From Caenorhabditis elegans (Eukaryota; Nematoda; Chromadorea; Rhabditida; Rhabditidae), in NCBI RefSeq assembly GCF_000002985.6, contig NC_003280.10, positions 8,118,501 to 8,182,500 of the forward strand: 64,000 nt of DNA, given 5' to 3'. The position numbers and the translations under genes are program-made. The notes below the pieces were generated by a model. That model was given only the letters and a program-made list of their open reading frames with translations, did not search any database and was not told where the DNA came from. Positions 38,862 to 51,858 of the stretch are shown here, one piece after another; the stretch's first letter is position 1; the number at the start of each line of letters is the position of its first letter.

Positions 38862-39493
38862 ATGACATCCAAATATCCATATGTATTAACAACTCAAGTC
38901 TTCATGCTTTCCATCGATATATTATTCAATGCACTTGGAGTTCTCTGCTATGGGAATAACATGACTTTGCTTTTAATTTATATGTAAGAAAGTTTCAAAT
39001 TTAGTTTAATTTTGTGTTTTTTTAAAATTAAAATTTTTAGACTACAAGATACTCTACTCATTATGTCTTCACTCGTTCTTTTTGTCTCATTCACTGCAAC
39101 ATTTGTATTTCAACTTGGTCTTATTCATATCGTCATTTTTCAATTTTTGCCAACAGTCATCATTTCGATACTTTATACATTTGTTTCTATTGGATATCAC
39201 TATGCGAGTTTGGTCAGTATTTTTGCATATTTGCATAGTTGTAAAAGTTATTTCAGAGCTCAACTTGGGAAGACCGCACAGTTAATATTTTTATGAACGG
39301 ACCTTTACTTTTGTTTTTTATAATTCACAAAATTGTTTCATGTGTTTTCTATGCATACTACAAGCGTACAGCTCTTCAGATATCGGATCCAAAGTATAAC
39401 TCCGATTCAACGTGGCTTCGAGAACTTTTCATTAAGCACATGAACGATAAGGCAGCGAAAATCGAAGCTAGAACAGCTGCAGAAAATAATTAG
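38862..39493 (+). CDS. tmem-138: TMEM-138, ciliary transition-zone membrane protein
   Basis: Orthologue of human TMEM138 (Joubert syndrome gene), a small four-pass protein needed for ciliary transport at the transition zone. Exons: 38862-38983, 39041-39212, 39257-39493, total 176 aa (human 162). Matching words: TFVFQLGLIHIVIFQF against the human FVFQAGLVNLLFHKF, then YYKRTALQISDPKYNSDSTW with LRELF close to the human [20 protein letters not shown]. Four hydrophobic segments are visible. The tail is extended with Ala/Glu/Lys. AATAAA at 39527-39532. Divergent from tub-1 with an X-box between. Symbol given from orthology. Confidence 0.93.
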
Positions 39494-39856
39494 AGATTTA
39501 ATTCTCATTTTTCGCTATTCCTTTGAAATAAATTAATGTTTTTTTAAAATATGAATCTAATGCAGATATCTGGCCTCACTTTTAATTATTAATCAATTCG
39601 AAAAATTACCGTAAACCTCCTAAGCCCCGCCCATATATTCAAAATGGCACAAAACGTGCGTCAGCAAAGGTAAGTGCGTCAATCACCTGTTGACGCTTAC
39701 TTTGATTTTCGCGGGACCTGCGATTATTTAAAACTTTGCCGGCATTTCGCTAACTTTTAATCAAATAAACTATATACTTGCCTTTATTCGTTTACTTGAT
39801 TTACCTTGATTTCCTTTATTAACTGTTTAAGTTTAGCGGAATTTTCAGACTAAAGT

Positions 39857-41331
39857 ATGCACGAGCCAATGAAGACTTTGAAAAACATCCATGCCGAAAT
39901 TCGAATTTGTCAAAAGTTGTGAGCGATAAATAATATTATTTTTAATAAATAATAATTTTCGAAATTTGCAGTCCTAAATCAACAGTTCAAAAGAGGTTTT
40001 CCGAATTCGAAGAACTAATTAAAGCAGCCTCGAAAAACGCGAGAAACTGGAAGCCAATTTCGTCTGTCGAACTGTTTCAAGGGGATTCGTCACGTAAGAT
40101 TTCAATTTTAAAATTCCTCATTTTTAACATATTCATTTCAGTCAATGAATTGTTCGAAAAACTAGTTATTGGAACTTGTGAACTCAGAGATGGGGAACTT
40201 TTTGAAAACGTCAATGATTTAACAATCAATCCTTCGAATATTCATGTCTACAAGCTTCATAAGGACGGACCACTATCGCAAAATATCGGTGACGATGATG
40301 GAGATGAAAGCATCATTGGATCTCAATTATGGCAGCTCCCATGTGTTGAGTTCGATTCCATTTGGGAGAATCTAATTTATGATTCAAATCTTAAAAATGA
40401 AGTTATGTCTTACGTAGCAGCTTTGGCAAGACTTTCGGAGAAACACGTAAACACAAAAATCATCAATGTGAATCGACTAATTCTTTTAACTGGACCACCA
40501 GGAACAGGGAAAACTTCTTTATGCAAAGGACTTGCCCAGCATTTATCAATTCGAATGAACGATAAATATTCAAAATCTGTAATGTTGGAAATCAATAGTC
40601 ATAGCCTGTTTTCAAAATGGTTCTCAGAAAGTGGAAAACTCGTTCAAAAAATGTTCGATCAAATTGATGAACTAGCTGAAGATGAGAAGTGCATGGTTTT
40701 TGTTCTTATCGACGAGGTTTGATTTTTTTAAAAAACAATTTTTCTGGTTTTCATCAGTTTTTATGTCAGGTTGAATCGCTCGGAATGTGTCGTGAATCCT
40801 CATCATCTCGTTCTGAACCATCGGACGCCATTCGAGCAGTCAACGCCCTTCTCACTCAAATTGATAGAATCAGGAGACGTGATAACGTACTTATTCTGTG
40901 TACGTCGAACCTGGAATCAACTCTGGATAAAGCTCTCGTTGATCGAGCCGACATTGTAAAAAATGTCGGGCAGCCTTCGGACTTTGCACGATATTCTATG
41001 CTGAAATCATCAATTATGGAATTGGCCCGGATTGGTGTTGTTATTGATAATGAAGTTCACACTGATTATTGGCCACAAGATATTTGTGATGTGAGTTTAA
41101 CACAAATGTTTCGAAATAATTGTCAACTGTTTACAGACGAAAGCACCAAGAAATGAGTTTACCGAGATTCTTTTTAAAATCGCCCAAGAAGCGCGTGGAC
41201 TCTCTGGACGAGCAATATCCATGCTTCCTACACTGGTTTATTCAAAAAGTCCGGAAGAAACTATCACACTGCCGAATTGCATGAATCTCTTTCTCGAGGC
41301 TGTAAAAGAGCGTCTGAGTAGAAATAATTAA
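39857..41331 (+). CDS. pch-2: PCH-2/TRIP13 AAA+ ATPase
   Basis: Hexameric remodeler of HORMA-domain proteins (Mad2, meiotic HORMADs); acts in the synapsis checkpoint and in spindle checkpoint control. Exons: 39857-39918, 39972-40093, 40142-40716, 40770-41090, 41137-41331, total 424 aa. Walker [17 protein letters not shown] is near residue 178. The pore-loop region is SHSLFSKWFSESGKLVQKMF. Walker B, VFVLIDEVESL, is split by the third intron. Sensor and arginine-finger words CTSNLESTLDKALVDRAD follow, and the family-typical GLSGRAISMLPTL is near the C-terminus. An acceptor TTTTCAG lies 8 bp before the ATG. The gene follows tmem-138 by 363 bp. Confidence 0.97.
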
Positions 41332-41428
41332 ATTTTATGCGTTGTTTTTTGTCATTCTCGAAATGAAGGATTAAAAATTTATAATTGAAAGACTTAAAAA
41401 TTGGATGAATAAATAAAGTTGCGACATT

Positions 41429-43669
41429 TTACACTTGATTTCCTGCATCGTTATCTGGCTCTTGTGCATATAGTTGATCCTGTCTTCGCAAACGATCTCT
41501 CAGCATCGACATAAATGGTTGGCTTGACGATACGATGGACGGAACAACGAATCCATCATTTCGTGGTTTTCTTATTGCACAGTACGGAAGAATTTCTTGT
41601 GCACCGAAGTATGTTTCAGAGTTGTATGCGGGCGGGAGCTGAAAACAAAAAACCTAGATAACATAAGATATAGTATATTTACCGTTTGTTGATCAACAGA
41701 ATAACTTTCTTTTGACGCTTGAATCATTTTTGACAGACATTGACGGATTGTTTCATTAAATGGATCGATCGCAAGAGCTTTATTGAAGAATTCAGTTGCT
41801 TTATCAATGTTGCCGAGAACTGCGTAACAGAGAGCAGTTGATGCAATGGCATCTACAAACTTTGGCTCCATTCGGATAGCTTTTTGATAAAACATGATTG
41901 CTTCATTCAGCCTTCCTTGCCGTCTGGCTATGTGGCCAATGTTATTGAGCATTGGGTGCCAAAAGTCGTCGATTTTCCTGAAAAAATGTTATTTTTCTCT
42001 CAAATAATCATCGAATTAGATACTTACTTTTTCAAGACTTCTTCAATTGGAATGATTTCATCGGTCTCTGTAACCATATACAAAACAGTTCTGAATAAAA
42101 TATCGGCTTCCGCGTAACTTTTTGCAGTATAGGCTACACAAGCTTCTTCGTGACGAATCAGAGGGTCATTCGGTGCCCGAGCAACTGCTTCTCCCATGAA
42201 CTTCTTGCTCAGCTTCTGACTATGCGTACTGTACTGAAGAGAAGTGTACAAGAACGGTTCAGAACTTTTATCCACAAGTTTCGACGCTCTGTAATAGCAA
42301 CTCATGGACTGTTCGTGTTCAACTTCATAGTGAAGAATATGACCAAAAGCCACCCATCCTTCAGCAAACGTCGAATCCATCATCGTGCATTTACCTAAAG
42401 AAGCTCTATTTAAACCTCAATGAAATGGGAAACATACTGATGAAATTTCGAGCTCTTGAGTTTGCTCCAATACTATAATAATACATAGCAACACAATACC
42501 ATGGAAGTGGAATATGAGGATCATCACTAACTAGTTGATGACCTAATTCAAGCAGAGATCGAGAATCCTTTAACATTGTTAGGCAGTGAATACGAAGAAT
42601 AATGCACTCAGGATGTGGTCCAAATAGATCAAATAGCTCGTCAGTGATTTTTTTTGTTTCTCGAAATCGACCCATCTCGTAGGCACGTTGAGCACGTTCC
42701 ATAAGAATTCGTGGATCATGATTTCCTTCGTGTAACTTCAGCTGTTCATTTCTGACTTTTCTGTACTTCTCCCACATCGCAGGCTCAACCAGATTGTATT
42801 TTGCCATTAATCGTTCGACATGGAGAGTTGTATTATCCTGAAATAATAAAACACGGTCAAATCATGTATAAAAGATGACTTACAAGACTCAGCGCGTAAT
42901 TAATACAAATCATTGCAGCATCACGATTCATCAATTTCAAAAAACTTTCTGCTATGGTTATCATAAGAGCTGGAACCATTCTGAGCTTTTTAGAGCTATT
43001 ATCCAATTCGGCCATATTTGCAAATGAGTACTTCATTCTTTCTTCCTCGACATATCTCCCCGTCACTTGTGAAAGTGTTCGAACAGGAAGAGGTCCAATT
43101 TGGCCATTACTTGGAAGAAGATGACCGACCGATAATTCAGCTACATCTTCGTATAATTTCCGTTGGAAAAGTGCGGTAGCGGCATAATAAGCAAAAACAA
43201 TGTGAATCTGATGATAGTTCCCACGAGCAATAATATGGCTAATACGCCGCCATTGACGGAGAACGACGAGAATTTTTACGTATTCAGCGATGGTGACAAT
43301 ATCTTGCTGTTCATCATCAATTATATTAGAGTATAATGTATCCGCGTAAGCTACAGCTTCATCGGTTCTGCCGATTTCAAGCATTTCCCTAAAAATATAA
43401 CATATTAATATATATGCTGGTCTCAAACTGACATCACTTTCTCCATGCTCGCCTCGTCATAATACTCCGATCCATCAATTCTACTTGCAAGTGTTTTAAT
43501 CGGCTTGAAACGAATAGACTCGTGTTTCGGCAAATCTCTGAAAAATTGTAGTTTGAAAAAGAAATGTTATTTATTAAACTCACAAAGATGATGCTGGCTT
43601 GCTTGAGGAACCTTCATCAGCCAATGTCGGAATCGCAAAACTTTTTGTATCAGGCGAGATCGCGCTCAT
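41429..43669 (-). CDS. emb-27: EMB-27, CDC16/APC6 subunit of the anaphase-promoting complex
   Basis: TPR scaffold subunit of the APC/C ubiquitin ligase, required for the metaphase-anaphase transition in meiosis. Exons: 43669-43584, 43537-43433, 43388-42884, 42837-42438, 42394-42028, 41977-41683, 41638-41429, total 655 aa. TPR repeats fill the middle and C-terminal half, for example [60 protein letters not shown] and [19 protein letters not shown]. The [15 protein letters not shown] block is typical of CDC16. The C-terminus is polar and acidic. Convergent with pch-2 (97 bp between stops) and divergent from rrf-3. Confidence 0.96.
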
Positions 43670-44057
43670 GCTGTAAAGGCTTCGTATATTTGTTTAGTAA
43701 GTAGAGAACTTAAGTTAAGCAACAAGAATTGTAAAATAGAAATTCAATAATGACGTTAATTGCAATGGAACTGTTGTGAAAAAGTGTTGAGATTATAGTC
43801 TTATTTTTAGATTATAATTTTACAGCTTACACGGAGTAGTTACAGCTACTTTAACTAAATAACATAAAGGCGCGCCTAGGCGCTTAAAAACAAAATAAAA
43901 AGGATTTAATGCTTGATCAAATTTAAATTTTAGCCGTAACTGCGGAGTCTCGTTGCTAATTGTCAATGGAGCGAACATACATCATCAAATTTTTGAATAA
44001 AATTGTTTCTCATTTTTTTCGTAAAATAAATGCCATTTTCAAAAAGTCTTTCACAAA
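43670..44057. other. emb-27 / rrf-3 divergent promoter
   Basis: 388 bp without coding capacity. Contains AGGCGCGCCTAGGCGC at 43867-43882, a GC island in AT-rich sequence. It probably serves both germline-expressed genes; that is inference. Confidence 0.45.
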
Positions 44058-47000
44058 ATGCTCCCGTTTGATAATGATGACTCTAGCGATGATGCTACAA
44101 CTTCTGTTAGGCCGAAGCATCCAAGGTAATTGAAATTCGGTGAGCAAACGGTAGTCAAATGAAACAATGTTTTTTTCCAGAGGAGTTCCTCAGAGTCAAT
44201 CAACATTTCCACGTGGTAGATCGAATTTTTCGTCTGGAACTTTACCAAATCGAAAAACAGAATGCACTCCAGTGAACACCTTAACAATTGGGCATTCAAA
44301 CAAGATGCTATTGACAACGTTTCGGATGGATCGAAATTCAAAATCTAAATCGGAAGTTGACGTACAAGAACAGCCTGTTCACTCTTCATCGTCGGCTTTT
44401 CCAGGAAATCATTTAAACAATTTTTCGTATCCAGTGAATCGTGGATATCTTCGTGATTACCTGCTACAGTCACAAAGGCCTTCTACTTCAAAACCAGTCG
44501 ACTGTTCTGTTCTAAAACGGCACTCTCTCCCATCAACTCACATTCTTTATGAGAAAACGAAGCACAGAGGTGGTGTAAATATCGAAGAACAAGAAAAACT
44601 CGTGCGGATGTTATGGGCCGCTGCAGAAGAATCGGAAACAGTTGCGAAGACGAGACAGTTTAGTAAAAAACAGGCGATTGAGCTGAATTTCGATGCTAAG
44701 CTCATTGGCAGCATGAATAATGATTGCTTTGGATATTGCCGAGCACACATGGAAAATATAAAAGATGTTTTGAAAACACACTTGAAATTGGTAAGCGATT
44801 TTTTAATTGGCCGTATTTGAAACAATTTAATTTCAGTCTAAAGTTGACGAGGTAAACTGGATCAAGGTGGGGATGGTGCCACGAGCTGCGTACGAAGATA
44901 AATCATACGTCATCGATGCTCATTTAGTTTTGACGCCAAACGGTGAAGTAGAAGATGAAAATGAATTGTTCTCCGAGTTCGCATCAAGTTTCACATCTAG
45001 AATAACTGGAATGCTCCATGATCAAGTATTTTTGGAAGTCCCGAAAATGCATACGCTTTTCACAAAAATAACGTAATAGAATACTCATCCGCTTTTTATA
45101 TACTCAAGTTATAATTTAGACCCCAACACATGGATATAAATATTTCTGCGATTGCGATTGGAAACTGCCCTAATTCAGGACTTTTCCTTGTTAGAGGAGA
45201 TTTCATCAGTCAAGAAAACACAGTTTGTAGTGTGTAAGTTGCACATATTCTACAGAATTTCTAATCAGATTTTTGTTTTTAAGAAAGCTTCAGTCACACC
45301 ATAATGCAGATGCATCCCGTGAAAACAGTTCATTCAAAGTGGCAGGAAGCAATAAATACCTCTCGTATGCGAGATTTGAGCATGACAAAAGACTGGCAGT
45401 GGTATATTTCGGAGTTCGATTAGCCGAATTCGCTGATGATGGTTTGGATCATGCCGGATTTCGTCTTAATCTATATTATAATTTGTTTGTTCGAATTGTT
45501 GTCGACATGTCTCATGAAACTACGAACAGTATTTATATACAAATGAAAAATCCACCGCATCTCTGGGAAGGAATTCCGAAAAATACGATTTTTCACCCAT
45601 CAAAGTCGAAGGTTCTCAATATGGAAACGTGCACAGAATGGGTGATATGGTATGCAAATAACTTTTAAAAACTTGTAAATTTTCAGACAAGAGTATTGAG
45701 TTGGCCTGGCGATGCTGAGGGCCGAGGTGTCGGTTGTACTTCTGAAGCTTTCTCGCAAAGCTCCTGGATCCGGTTGACAATGAGAAAAGATGATGATAAC
45801 GATTCGGTATCGTCTACACAATTGATGGATATTGTTACTAGACTTTCTGCTCGAAGCAAAGCAAAAGTGATGTTCGGCTCCATTTTTTCAATTCGCCGAA
45901 AACTTGCACCATCCCCGGCTTTCCATTCTCTGGGATCTTTCCGAGCGAATTATGCTCTCCAGGCTCTAATCACACGCGGAAGTGTATTTACGGACCAACT
46001 TTTCGACGCAACTGATGAAAATATTCCAAGTTCAGACAATGACAATGATGAAGATGATGACGATGATGTTGATGACACGAAAAAGCCAATGGAATTAGTA
46101 CACGAGCCGCTCTTTCTGAAATTAGTTCGTAGGGGAATGAAAGAATGCTCTCAAGCCACAGAAGAGACTCTCGAACAACTTTTGAATGCATTTGATGAAC
46201 GTCGTCAAATCGATGTAGTTACCGCGTTCACAACAATGTATCAATCAAGAAAGATTCAATACGAAAGACTTCTGAAAGGAGAAAGCCTTCAAGATGTAGG
46301 CCTTGCAAAGCCATTGCCGAAGAATTGTGTTTCAGTGGCTAAAGTTATTGTAACACCATCTCGAATACTGCTAATGGCTCCAGAAGTAATGATGGTAAAT
46401 CGAGTTGTTAGAAGATTTGGACCTGATTATGCTCTTCGTTGTGTGTTCCGAGATGACAATCTGGGCCGGCTCGCTATTCGCGACTTTTCCATCAATAATA
46501 TAGATCGTAAGAAATTCTTTAAATATTTTTAAATATATTATCTAAGTTTCCAGACATGTCGAATATTGTCACCGAAGGAATTTATTTGACTCTCAAAAAT
46601 GGAATTCAAGTTGCTGATCGTGTCTACAGTTTTCTAGGATGGAGTAATTCTCAAATGCGTGATCAAGGATGTTATTTATACGCTCCTCGAGTCAATGCAT
46701 TAACTGGTGAAGTCACAGGAACTGTAGAAGATATTAGAGTATGGATGGGAGATTTCCGAGATGCGATTAGTGTTCCAAAGATGATGAGTCGAATGGGACA
46801 ATGCTTTACACAAGCACAACCAACGGTATATTCTAGTGTTAAAAATATTCATATAGTCGAAAATATTCAGGTACGTCTTGAACGACATCACTGGATCGTT
46901 GAACCTGACATTGAAGGTGGTGTAGAGAACAAATATTGTTTTTCTGATGGTTGTGGTCGAATTTCTATCAAACTGGCAACACATATATCTAAGATTCTCC

Positions 47001-50000
47001 AATTGAAGGAAGTACCAGCTTGTTTCCAAGTGCGATTTAAAGGTTTCAAAGGAATTCTAGTTATTGATCCAACAATCGATGATATTATAAATATGCCTAA
47101 AGTTATCTTCAGGTAGTGATGATCTATCAAACAAATTATATGATCAATTTTCAGAAAAAGTCAGCAAAAGTTTGGTGAAGGTGGTGGAGAGCTGCAAGAT
47201 GAATACCTCGAAGTAGTAAAATACGCTATGCCATCTCCAGTTTGTCTCAACCGTCCATTCATTACAATCCTGGATCAAGTGTCGGAAAAACAATCTGCAA
47301 GCTCTCACAGAAGGATCACAAATCGTGTTCATTATTACTTGGAAAGAGAACTATGTTCTCTGAGTAGTATGTAGTTACTGTATGGTTACAAATCATAATC
47401 TCCTAATTTTAGATATGCTCATAAATGAAAATCAAGCAGCAGAAGAGCTAGTCAATCGCACAAACTTGGCAATCGACTGGAACGCAGCAAGCAAACGAGC
47501 CGGGTTCGAATTGAGTGTAGATCCATTGATACGAGATATGCTATTCTCTATTTATCGCTACAACATCATCCATCACATTTCTAAAGCTAAAATTTTCTTG
47601 CCTCCAAGTTTGGGAAGATCAATGTACGGTGTTGTCGATGAGACTGGACTTTTACAGTACGGACAGGTTTTCATCCAGTATTCACCAAGTATCCGACAAA
47701 CCAGTAACCGTCCAATATTGAAAACAGGCAAAGTTTTGATTACCAAAAATCCGTGTCACGTTCCTGGAGATGTTCGAGTTTTCGACGCAGTTTGGCAACC
47801 AGCATTAGCTCATTTAGTCGATGTTGTAGTATTTCCACAACATGGCCCACGACCACATCCCGATGAAATGGCAGGTTCAGATTTGGATGGAGATGAGTAT
47901 TCTATAATATGGGATCAAGAAATGCTACTCGATTATAATGAAGAAGCAATGGTTTTTCCGAGTAGTTCAGCTGCAGAAGAAGACAAAGAACCTACTACAG
48001 ATGATATGGTTGAATTCTTCCTTCGATACCTTCAACAGGATTCAATTGGAAGAATGAGTCACGCTCATTTGGCTTATGCTGATCTTCACGGACTTTTCCA
48101 GTATGTTCCTTGAAATTATCCATGTTAAGCCAATATCTTATTTTTCAGCGAAAATTGTCACGCCATCGCGCTCAAATGTGCAGTAGCTGTAGATTTTCCG
48201 AAAAGTGGAGTTCCCGCGGAACCATTGTCAAGTTTCGAGCAATGCGAAATGACACCTGATTATATGATGTCAGGTGGAAAACCGATGTACTACAGTACCC
48301 GATTAAATGGACAATTGCACCGAAAAGCTCGAAAAGTTGAAGAAGTTTTGGAAGAATTTGAAACACGCGGGAGTGTATTCGAAAGAGAATATGATAAACT
48401 GATTTGTCCAGAAGACGTTGATGTTTTCTTCGGAAATGAAATAAAACTTGTACAAACATTGACTCTTCGCGATGAATACGTTGATCGAATGCAACAACTT
48501 TTGGATGAATATGGAATTGAAGACGAAGCTTCAGTTGTGTCTGGACATGCTGCAAGTATCAAGAGATTAGCTGGAATGGAGAGAGACGACTATTCATTTT
48601 ATCACACTGATAAGGTCGTTGAGCTTCGTTATGAAAAATTGTATGCTGTATTTCGTGCAAAATTCTTTGAAGAGTTTGGTGGAGAAGAAATCAACATTGA
48701 GAATGATGGAAAGAACACTCGGTTGAAATGTACGAAGGCAATGCATGAAAAGATTCGGCAATGGTATTTCGTGGCATATGTGCAGCCAAAGATAAATAAG
48801 GCTGGAAGATGCATTGGACAGAGTCTTCCCTGGGTTGCTTGGGATGCATTGTGTGATTTGAGGCGACAATTAGTAAGTTAAAATTATGAAATAAATATAT
48901 TAATTTTTTGTTGCAGATGCTCGATAAAAATGACGCAGTTTTACGAGGCAAATATCCAATTGCTGCTCGTTTAGAAGAGGAGATCGAAAACTCCATTGAA
49001 AGGCAGTTTGACAAGTTTCTCAAATTGAAAGATTTGATTGAATCTCACAAAGATGCGCTTTTCCTGAGACGATACGTATATTTTTATGGAGATCAGATTA
49101 TAAAAATGTTGTTCATCCTGAAAGTTTGGCTTGAACGAGAAAATGTGCTCCCATCAAGTGTTTTGTCGATTTGGCAGCTGGGAAGACTTTTGATTCGTCT
49201 AGGGCTCGGAGATCTCCTGGGAAATCCCACTATTGATTATGAAAAAAGTCTTCTGATGCCAACAACAATGTTTCAGCAATGGATTTCGAAGAAAGAAGAT
49301 GCAGATGAAGCTCCGATATTGAGAAATTTCGATATGGGAACAATGATGCTCGAATTTCTCAGATATTTGGCAAGGTAAATTTAAAAATCTAGTGTTGGAA
49401 AAATTTTTCAATATTTCAGTCAATCTTTCGCATCAGCTGAAAGCATAAGTCTTCGAGTTTTCTACGAAAAAGATATTGTTGAGCCAATACTTACTAAAAG
49501 TGCACAATGGATGCCTTTACATCTTGTAAGCTCGATCTTTAATATTCCAGATCTATCAACAAAAAACATATTCCAGATTGCATATCGTACATTTCATTCC
49601 ATCGCTGTGTCTGGACGGTTTGATGCGCTTCATTTGGACGATGAGGATGCGGTGGATCAGATTACAGAAAGCAAGGATCCAATACTAGTTAACGAGTCAT
49701 TGTTCTCTTCGAGAAACTACAACGATGATTATCCGATCAGTAGGAGTAGAATATTGCAATCTTTGAAGGTAAGTGGTTCGAAAATACTTTTCGTTTCTAG
49801 TGAAAAACTTTCAGGATTGGTCTGGTGTCAAAGAAATAATTCCTCGCGAAATCACTGGAACTCGGAAGTCTGATATGATCTATGTTACATCAGTTGGAAC
49901 GGTTCTTGCACGACAACGCCTCGCTCGACTTTTACTTCTCAGTGGAGAGACAATTAGGGACGCGATTGCCAACAACGTCGTGCCGAATGAAGTACGCGAC

Positions 50001-50012
50001 GAGTTCTTGTAA
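44058..50012 (+). CDS. rrf-3: RRF-3, RNA-dependent RNA polymerase (RRF-1/EGO-1 family)
   Basis: RdRP of the ERI complex that makes 26G siRNAs; loss gives enhanced RNAi and temperature-sensitive sterility. Exons: 44058-44125, 44181-44790, 44837-45072, 45120-45233, 45284-45641, 45687-46506, 46554-47112, 47155-47366, 47413-48100, 48149-48872, 48917-49374, 49420-49768, 49815-50012. They give about 1797 aa with phase agreeing throughout. The catalytic DLDGD (in AGSDLDGDEYSIIW) is near residue 1149. Other family words: RVLSWPGDAEGRGVG, SIFSIRRKLAPSPAFHSLGS, FRDDNLGRLAIRDFS, MRDQGCYLYAPRVN, FSDGCGRIS, QVRFKGFKGILVIDP, VLITKNPCHVPGDVRVFDAV and FPQHGPRPHPDEM. An acidic run (DNDNDEDDDDDVDD) is in exon 6. 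The exon 5 donor is GTGATA, chosen because the nearby GTATGC would bring a stop into frame. Confidence 0.96.
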
Positions 50013-50181
50013 TATAGATTTCCACTTATATCATGTTTTATGTTTTGCTTGTTTTATAGAATTTTTAATGATGAGACGAGTATATTTGTATGTGTAATAA
50101 TGTTTTGATCTCGGTTCGATTTTCAGATAAATTTATTGGGTTTTTTTAAATTGGAAAGAAATATTATTTTAAATCACATAT

Positions 50182-51858
50182 TCAAGCATCAACTGCAAAT
50201 GGAGATTTACCACCTCTTGGCTTAGTCATTAGATAGAAAACTGTAAAAGTTCCGAAAACAGCAAGAAAAAGCATAATAGTACAAACAATAACAGAACAAA
50301 GTACAAATGTGATTGACCATTCCTTATTCACTGCATGAGTCCACGAACTTTCCATTTTCGGTTCACTTGTACTACTGCTCACAGTTGGATTCTTGCCAAG
50401 TGTGAACTTACTCCATTTATTCGTGTCGTTTTTTGTAGTTGTTCTAGAAGTTGATGTAGATGGAGTTGTAGTCAGAACAAGAGAAGATGACGTGGATCCA
50501 AAAACTTCCAGAATTCTTTTGTATGATGATTTTGATGAAGTGAAAAATCTAGTTGAAACTGATGTATAGGCATCGAGATCGGAGTTATTAAGGAAAAGTG
50601 CTCGAATTAAACAGCAAGCAACTTTTTGAGGTATTAGGATTTTGATATTATTTTGTGTTGAATCAAATGGTCGTCGAATTATTTGATCGTCCACTTTGAA
50701 AGTTATTGTATCATTTGATGTTCGAATCTGAAATTAATGAACATGGTTACATTTTTAGGTTTAGTCTTAGACTTAGGCGAAGGCTTAGGCTTAGGATTCG
50801 GTTTAGGCCTAGGCACAAGATCTTACTTTAATTCTTAAAATTTTTCGATTATTCTCTCGACACGTTCCCAACATTTTTGGAGATACTGGAACTTGAACAG
50901 CATTGCCAATCGATTGAACATCAATCTTTTTCAATGTTACATCGTAATATGAGAACTCAAATCGTGTTGATTCATTAGGTTCTGTCATGAATAACACGGA
51001 GAATCTGAAGAGAATTAGATGTTTGAATGATAGACAGCTGTTGTCTGGAAATATTTTGAGAGAAAGAAAATCATTTTGTCACTCCCGACTCCCGAGAACA
51101 TGAAACTTTTCCTTCTTATTTTCTGTATTCTGGCTTCACTTGTTTTCACAGAAGTAAGGTTTTGAAGTATAATATAATTTTCCAATTATTTATGATTCAA
51201 ACCTTTTAGATATACCAAAAGAATTGCAGGCTATCCAAACAATGGACCTATGTCGTTCAAATTGCAACACCTACATTGACACTAATTCGAAAAAAACTTG
51301 CATTGAAAGATGTGGTATTGTTAATTAAGTCTAACCTTGTTTCATAAATAATTTCAAAAAATAACCTACTTTTCACACGTGGCAAATAAATGAAAATCAA
51401 TAAGAGCATCTTCATCTTCAGTCCCTTTTACAGGAATATCATGCCATTCATTAACTCGAATCAGCTTCTGAAAACTATGAATATTAGAGATGAAAAATAT
51501 AAAGTTGAAGCTGTGCAAATCTACCAAACTTTTAATGAAGCACATTGTGAACATTTATGATTAGTTGATTAGCTTGAAAAGCATTCAAAATACTAACTAT
51601 GTGCTTTTTCAATTAGATAATCCAGGCATTCCGAAAATTGAATATCTTTGTTACCTAGTCAATTTAAGTCTAGAGATATTAAAAGCGGTAGCCTAAGATT
51701 TACAGAAGCGTGATGAAATAGCCATTTTTAATAAAAATTACCTCCTGTATCACATCAGTCTGAAAATATTCTTTTTTAATTTCAAAATTATTATTATAGT
51801 CCAAAACAAAACTCACCGATAAAACGACATTAAATAATAGTAGAATTAAAATAATCAT
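50182..51858 (-). CDS. type I single-pass membrane protein, nematode, function unknown
   Basis: Not recognised. Five exons, 51858-51817, 51759-51742, 51467-51370, 51004-50827, 50727-50182, phase-consistent, total 293 aa. Residues 1-14 (MIILILLLFNVVLS) are a signal peptide. An extracellular part of about 220 aa follows, with few cysteines and NxS/T sites (NES, NDT, NNS). Next comes a Ser/Thr-rich stalk (TTTPSTSTSRTTTKNDT), then one TM (ITFVLCSVIVCTIMLFLAVF) and a 15-residue cytosolic tail. Exon 2 is only 18 nt. The introns hold a telomere-like repeat (50728-50826) and a complete opposite-strand gene (51005-51369). Convergent with rrf-3. Confidence 0.75.
50754..50815 (+). repeat. degenerate interstitial telomere-like repeat (TTAGGC)
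   Basis: Within one intron the + strand carries about ten diverged units of the nematode telomere hexamer, the clearest stretch being GGCTTAGGCTTAGG, with TTTAGGCCTAGGC close by. It lies on a chromosome arm or centre far from any end. Confidence 0.75.
51100..51328 (+). CDS. 50-aa secreted four-cysteine peptide, nested in an antisense intron
   Basis: Not recognised. Exon 1, 51100-51153, encodes exactly a signal peptide (MKLFLLIFCILASLVFTE) and ends at a GTAAGG donor. Exon 2, 51230-51328, starts after AAGAATTGCAG and encodes AIQTMDLC...GIVN then TAA, in frame. The mature part is about 33 aa with cysteines spaced C-x3-C-x11-C-x3-C, a spacing that can close an alpha-helical hairpin. The intron boundary falls at the signal/mature junction, a common layout for secreted peptide genes. 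The first acceptor in the intron (CCTTTTAG) would destroy the cysteine frame, so the second is chosen. The gene lies wholly inside an intron of the minus-strand membrane protein. Role unknown; antimicrobial or signalling peptide are possibilities. Confidence 0.6.
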
